Assembly (NCBI GenBank): GCA_964567745.1
Contig: CAZMNY010000012.1
Location: forward strand, 102,574-166,573
DNA: 64,000 bases
Direction: 5' to 3'
DNA from: CAZMNY01 sp964567745
GTDB lineage: Bacteria > Planctomycetota > Planctomycetia > Pirellulales > Pirellulaceae
Below the pieces are notes generated by a model. It was not told where the DNA came from and searched no databases. It was given only the letters and a program-made list of their open reading frames with translations. The translations under genes and the position numbers were made by a program. Shown piece by piece: positions 63,950-64,000 of the stretch; within the stretch, counting starts at the first letter, position 1, and every line of letters starts with the position of its first letter.

Positions 63950-64000
63950 TGCTGCGTTACGCCTTGGTTTTAGGGTGGCGCACCCGATTCGCCGTGGCGG

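Overview
The window reads as chromosomal DNA from a planctomycete, probably of the Pirellulales type. The evidence is the set of genes that are abundant almost only in that phylum: two cassettes pairing a cytochrome-like PSCyt1/DUF1549/DUF1553 protein with a twin-arginine DUF1501 protein, an ASPIC/UnbV FG-GAP protein, DUF1080, a large VWA protein with the YKWLGIPP start, and a zinc-ribbon MotA/TolQ/ExbB protein. Gene density is high, genes lie on both strands in short runs, and no rRNA, tRNA, CRISPR array, prophage or insertion sequence was seen.

Layout. 1-4.4 kb: end of an SMP-30-like gene, a MetE-like zinc protein, then an ALDH7-type aldehyde dehydrogenase and a saccharopine dehydrogenase-like protein, which together suggest lysine/aminoadipate-semialdehyde breakdown. 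4.7-10.3 kb: exported PQQ-repeat protein, M3 peptidase, DUF1080 protein and esterase. 10.6-14.3 kb: a three-gene ExbB/ExbD-like motor operon in which only one of the two ExbD-like subunits keeps the proton-carrying Asp. 14.4-19.1 kb: PLP decarboxylase, phytanoyl-CoA dioxygenase-like protein, a TGA-interrupted planctomycete carboxypeptidase-regulatory-like protein, a HAD phosphatase and an SDR. 19.2-33.2 kb: two PSCyt1-DUF1501 cassettes separated by a hydroxyacid-oxoacid transhydrogenase and an ASPIC protein; the second cassette is headed by a TlpA-like thioredoxin whose first active-site Cys codon is TGA, with a hairpin of GGUC loop just downstream, so it is a strong selenoprotein candidate. 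33.3-36.8 kb: VWA protein and lipoprotein. 37.3-38.4 kb: a decayed second EF-Tu gene. 38.7-41.7 kb: kinase/M23 peptidase/class III aminotransferase triple fusion. 41.7-50.9 kb: homogentisate pathway operon (hppD, hmgA, an unknown gene, fahA), a metalloprotease, a divergent MarR regulator with operator-like repeats, and a Glu/Leu/Phe/Val dehydrogenase. 51-64 kb: parvulin, exported VWA protein, a two-component system, Gfo/Idh/MocA oxidoreductase, FMN glutamate-synthase-like protein, creatininase-family protein, a receiver-domain remnant, a class V aminotransferase, a dual-specificity phosphatase and a SAM methyltransferase.

How genes may work together. Phe/Tyr breakdown is nearly complete in one operon, lacking only a recognisable maleylacetoacetate isomerase; the unknown gene sits in exactly that slot. 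Aminoadipate semialdehyde could be fed both from saccharopine and, through the kinase/lyase fusion, from hydroxylysine, and be oxidised by the ALDH7 protein. Three genes carry in-frame stops: one looks like selenocysteine recoding (32426), one is ambiguous (17107), and one is clear decay (the EF-Tu copy).
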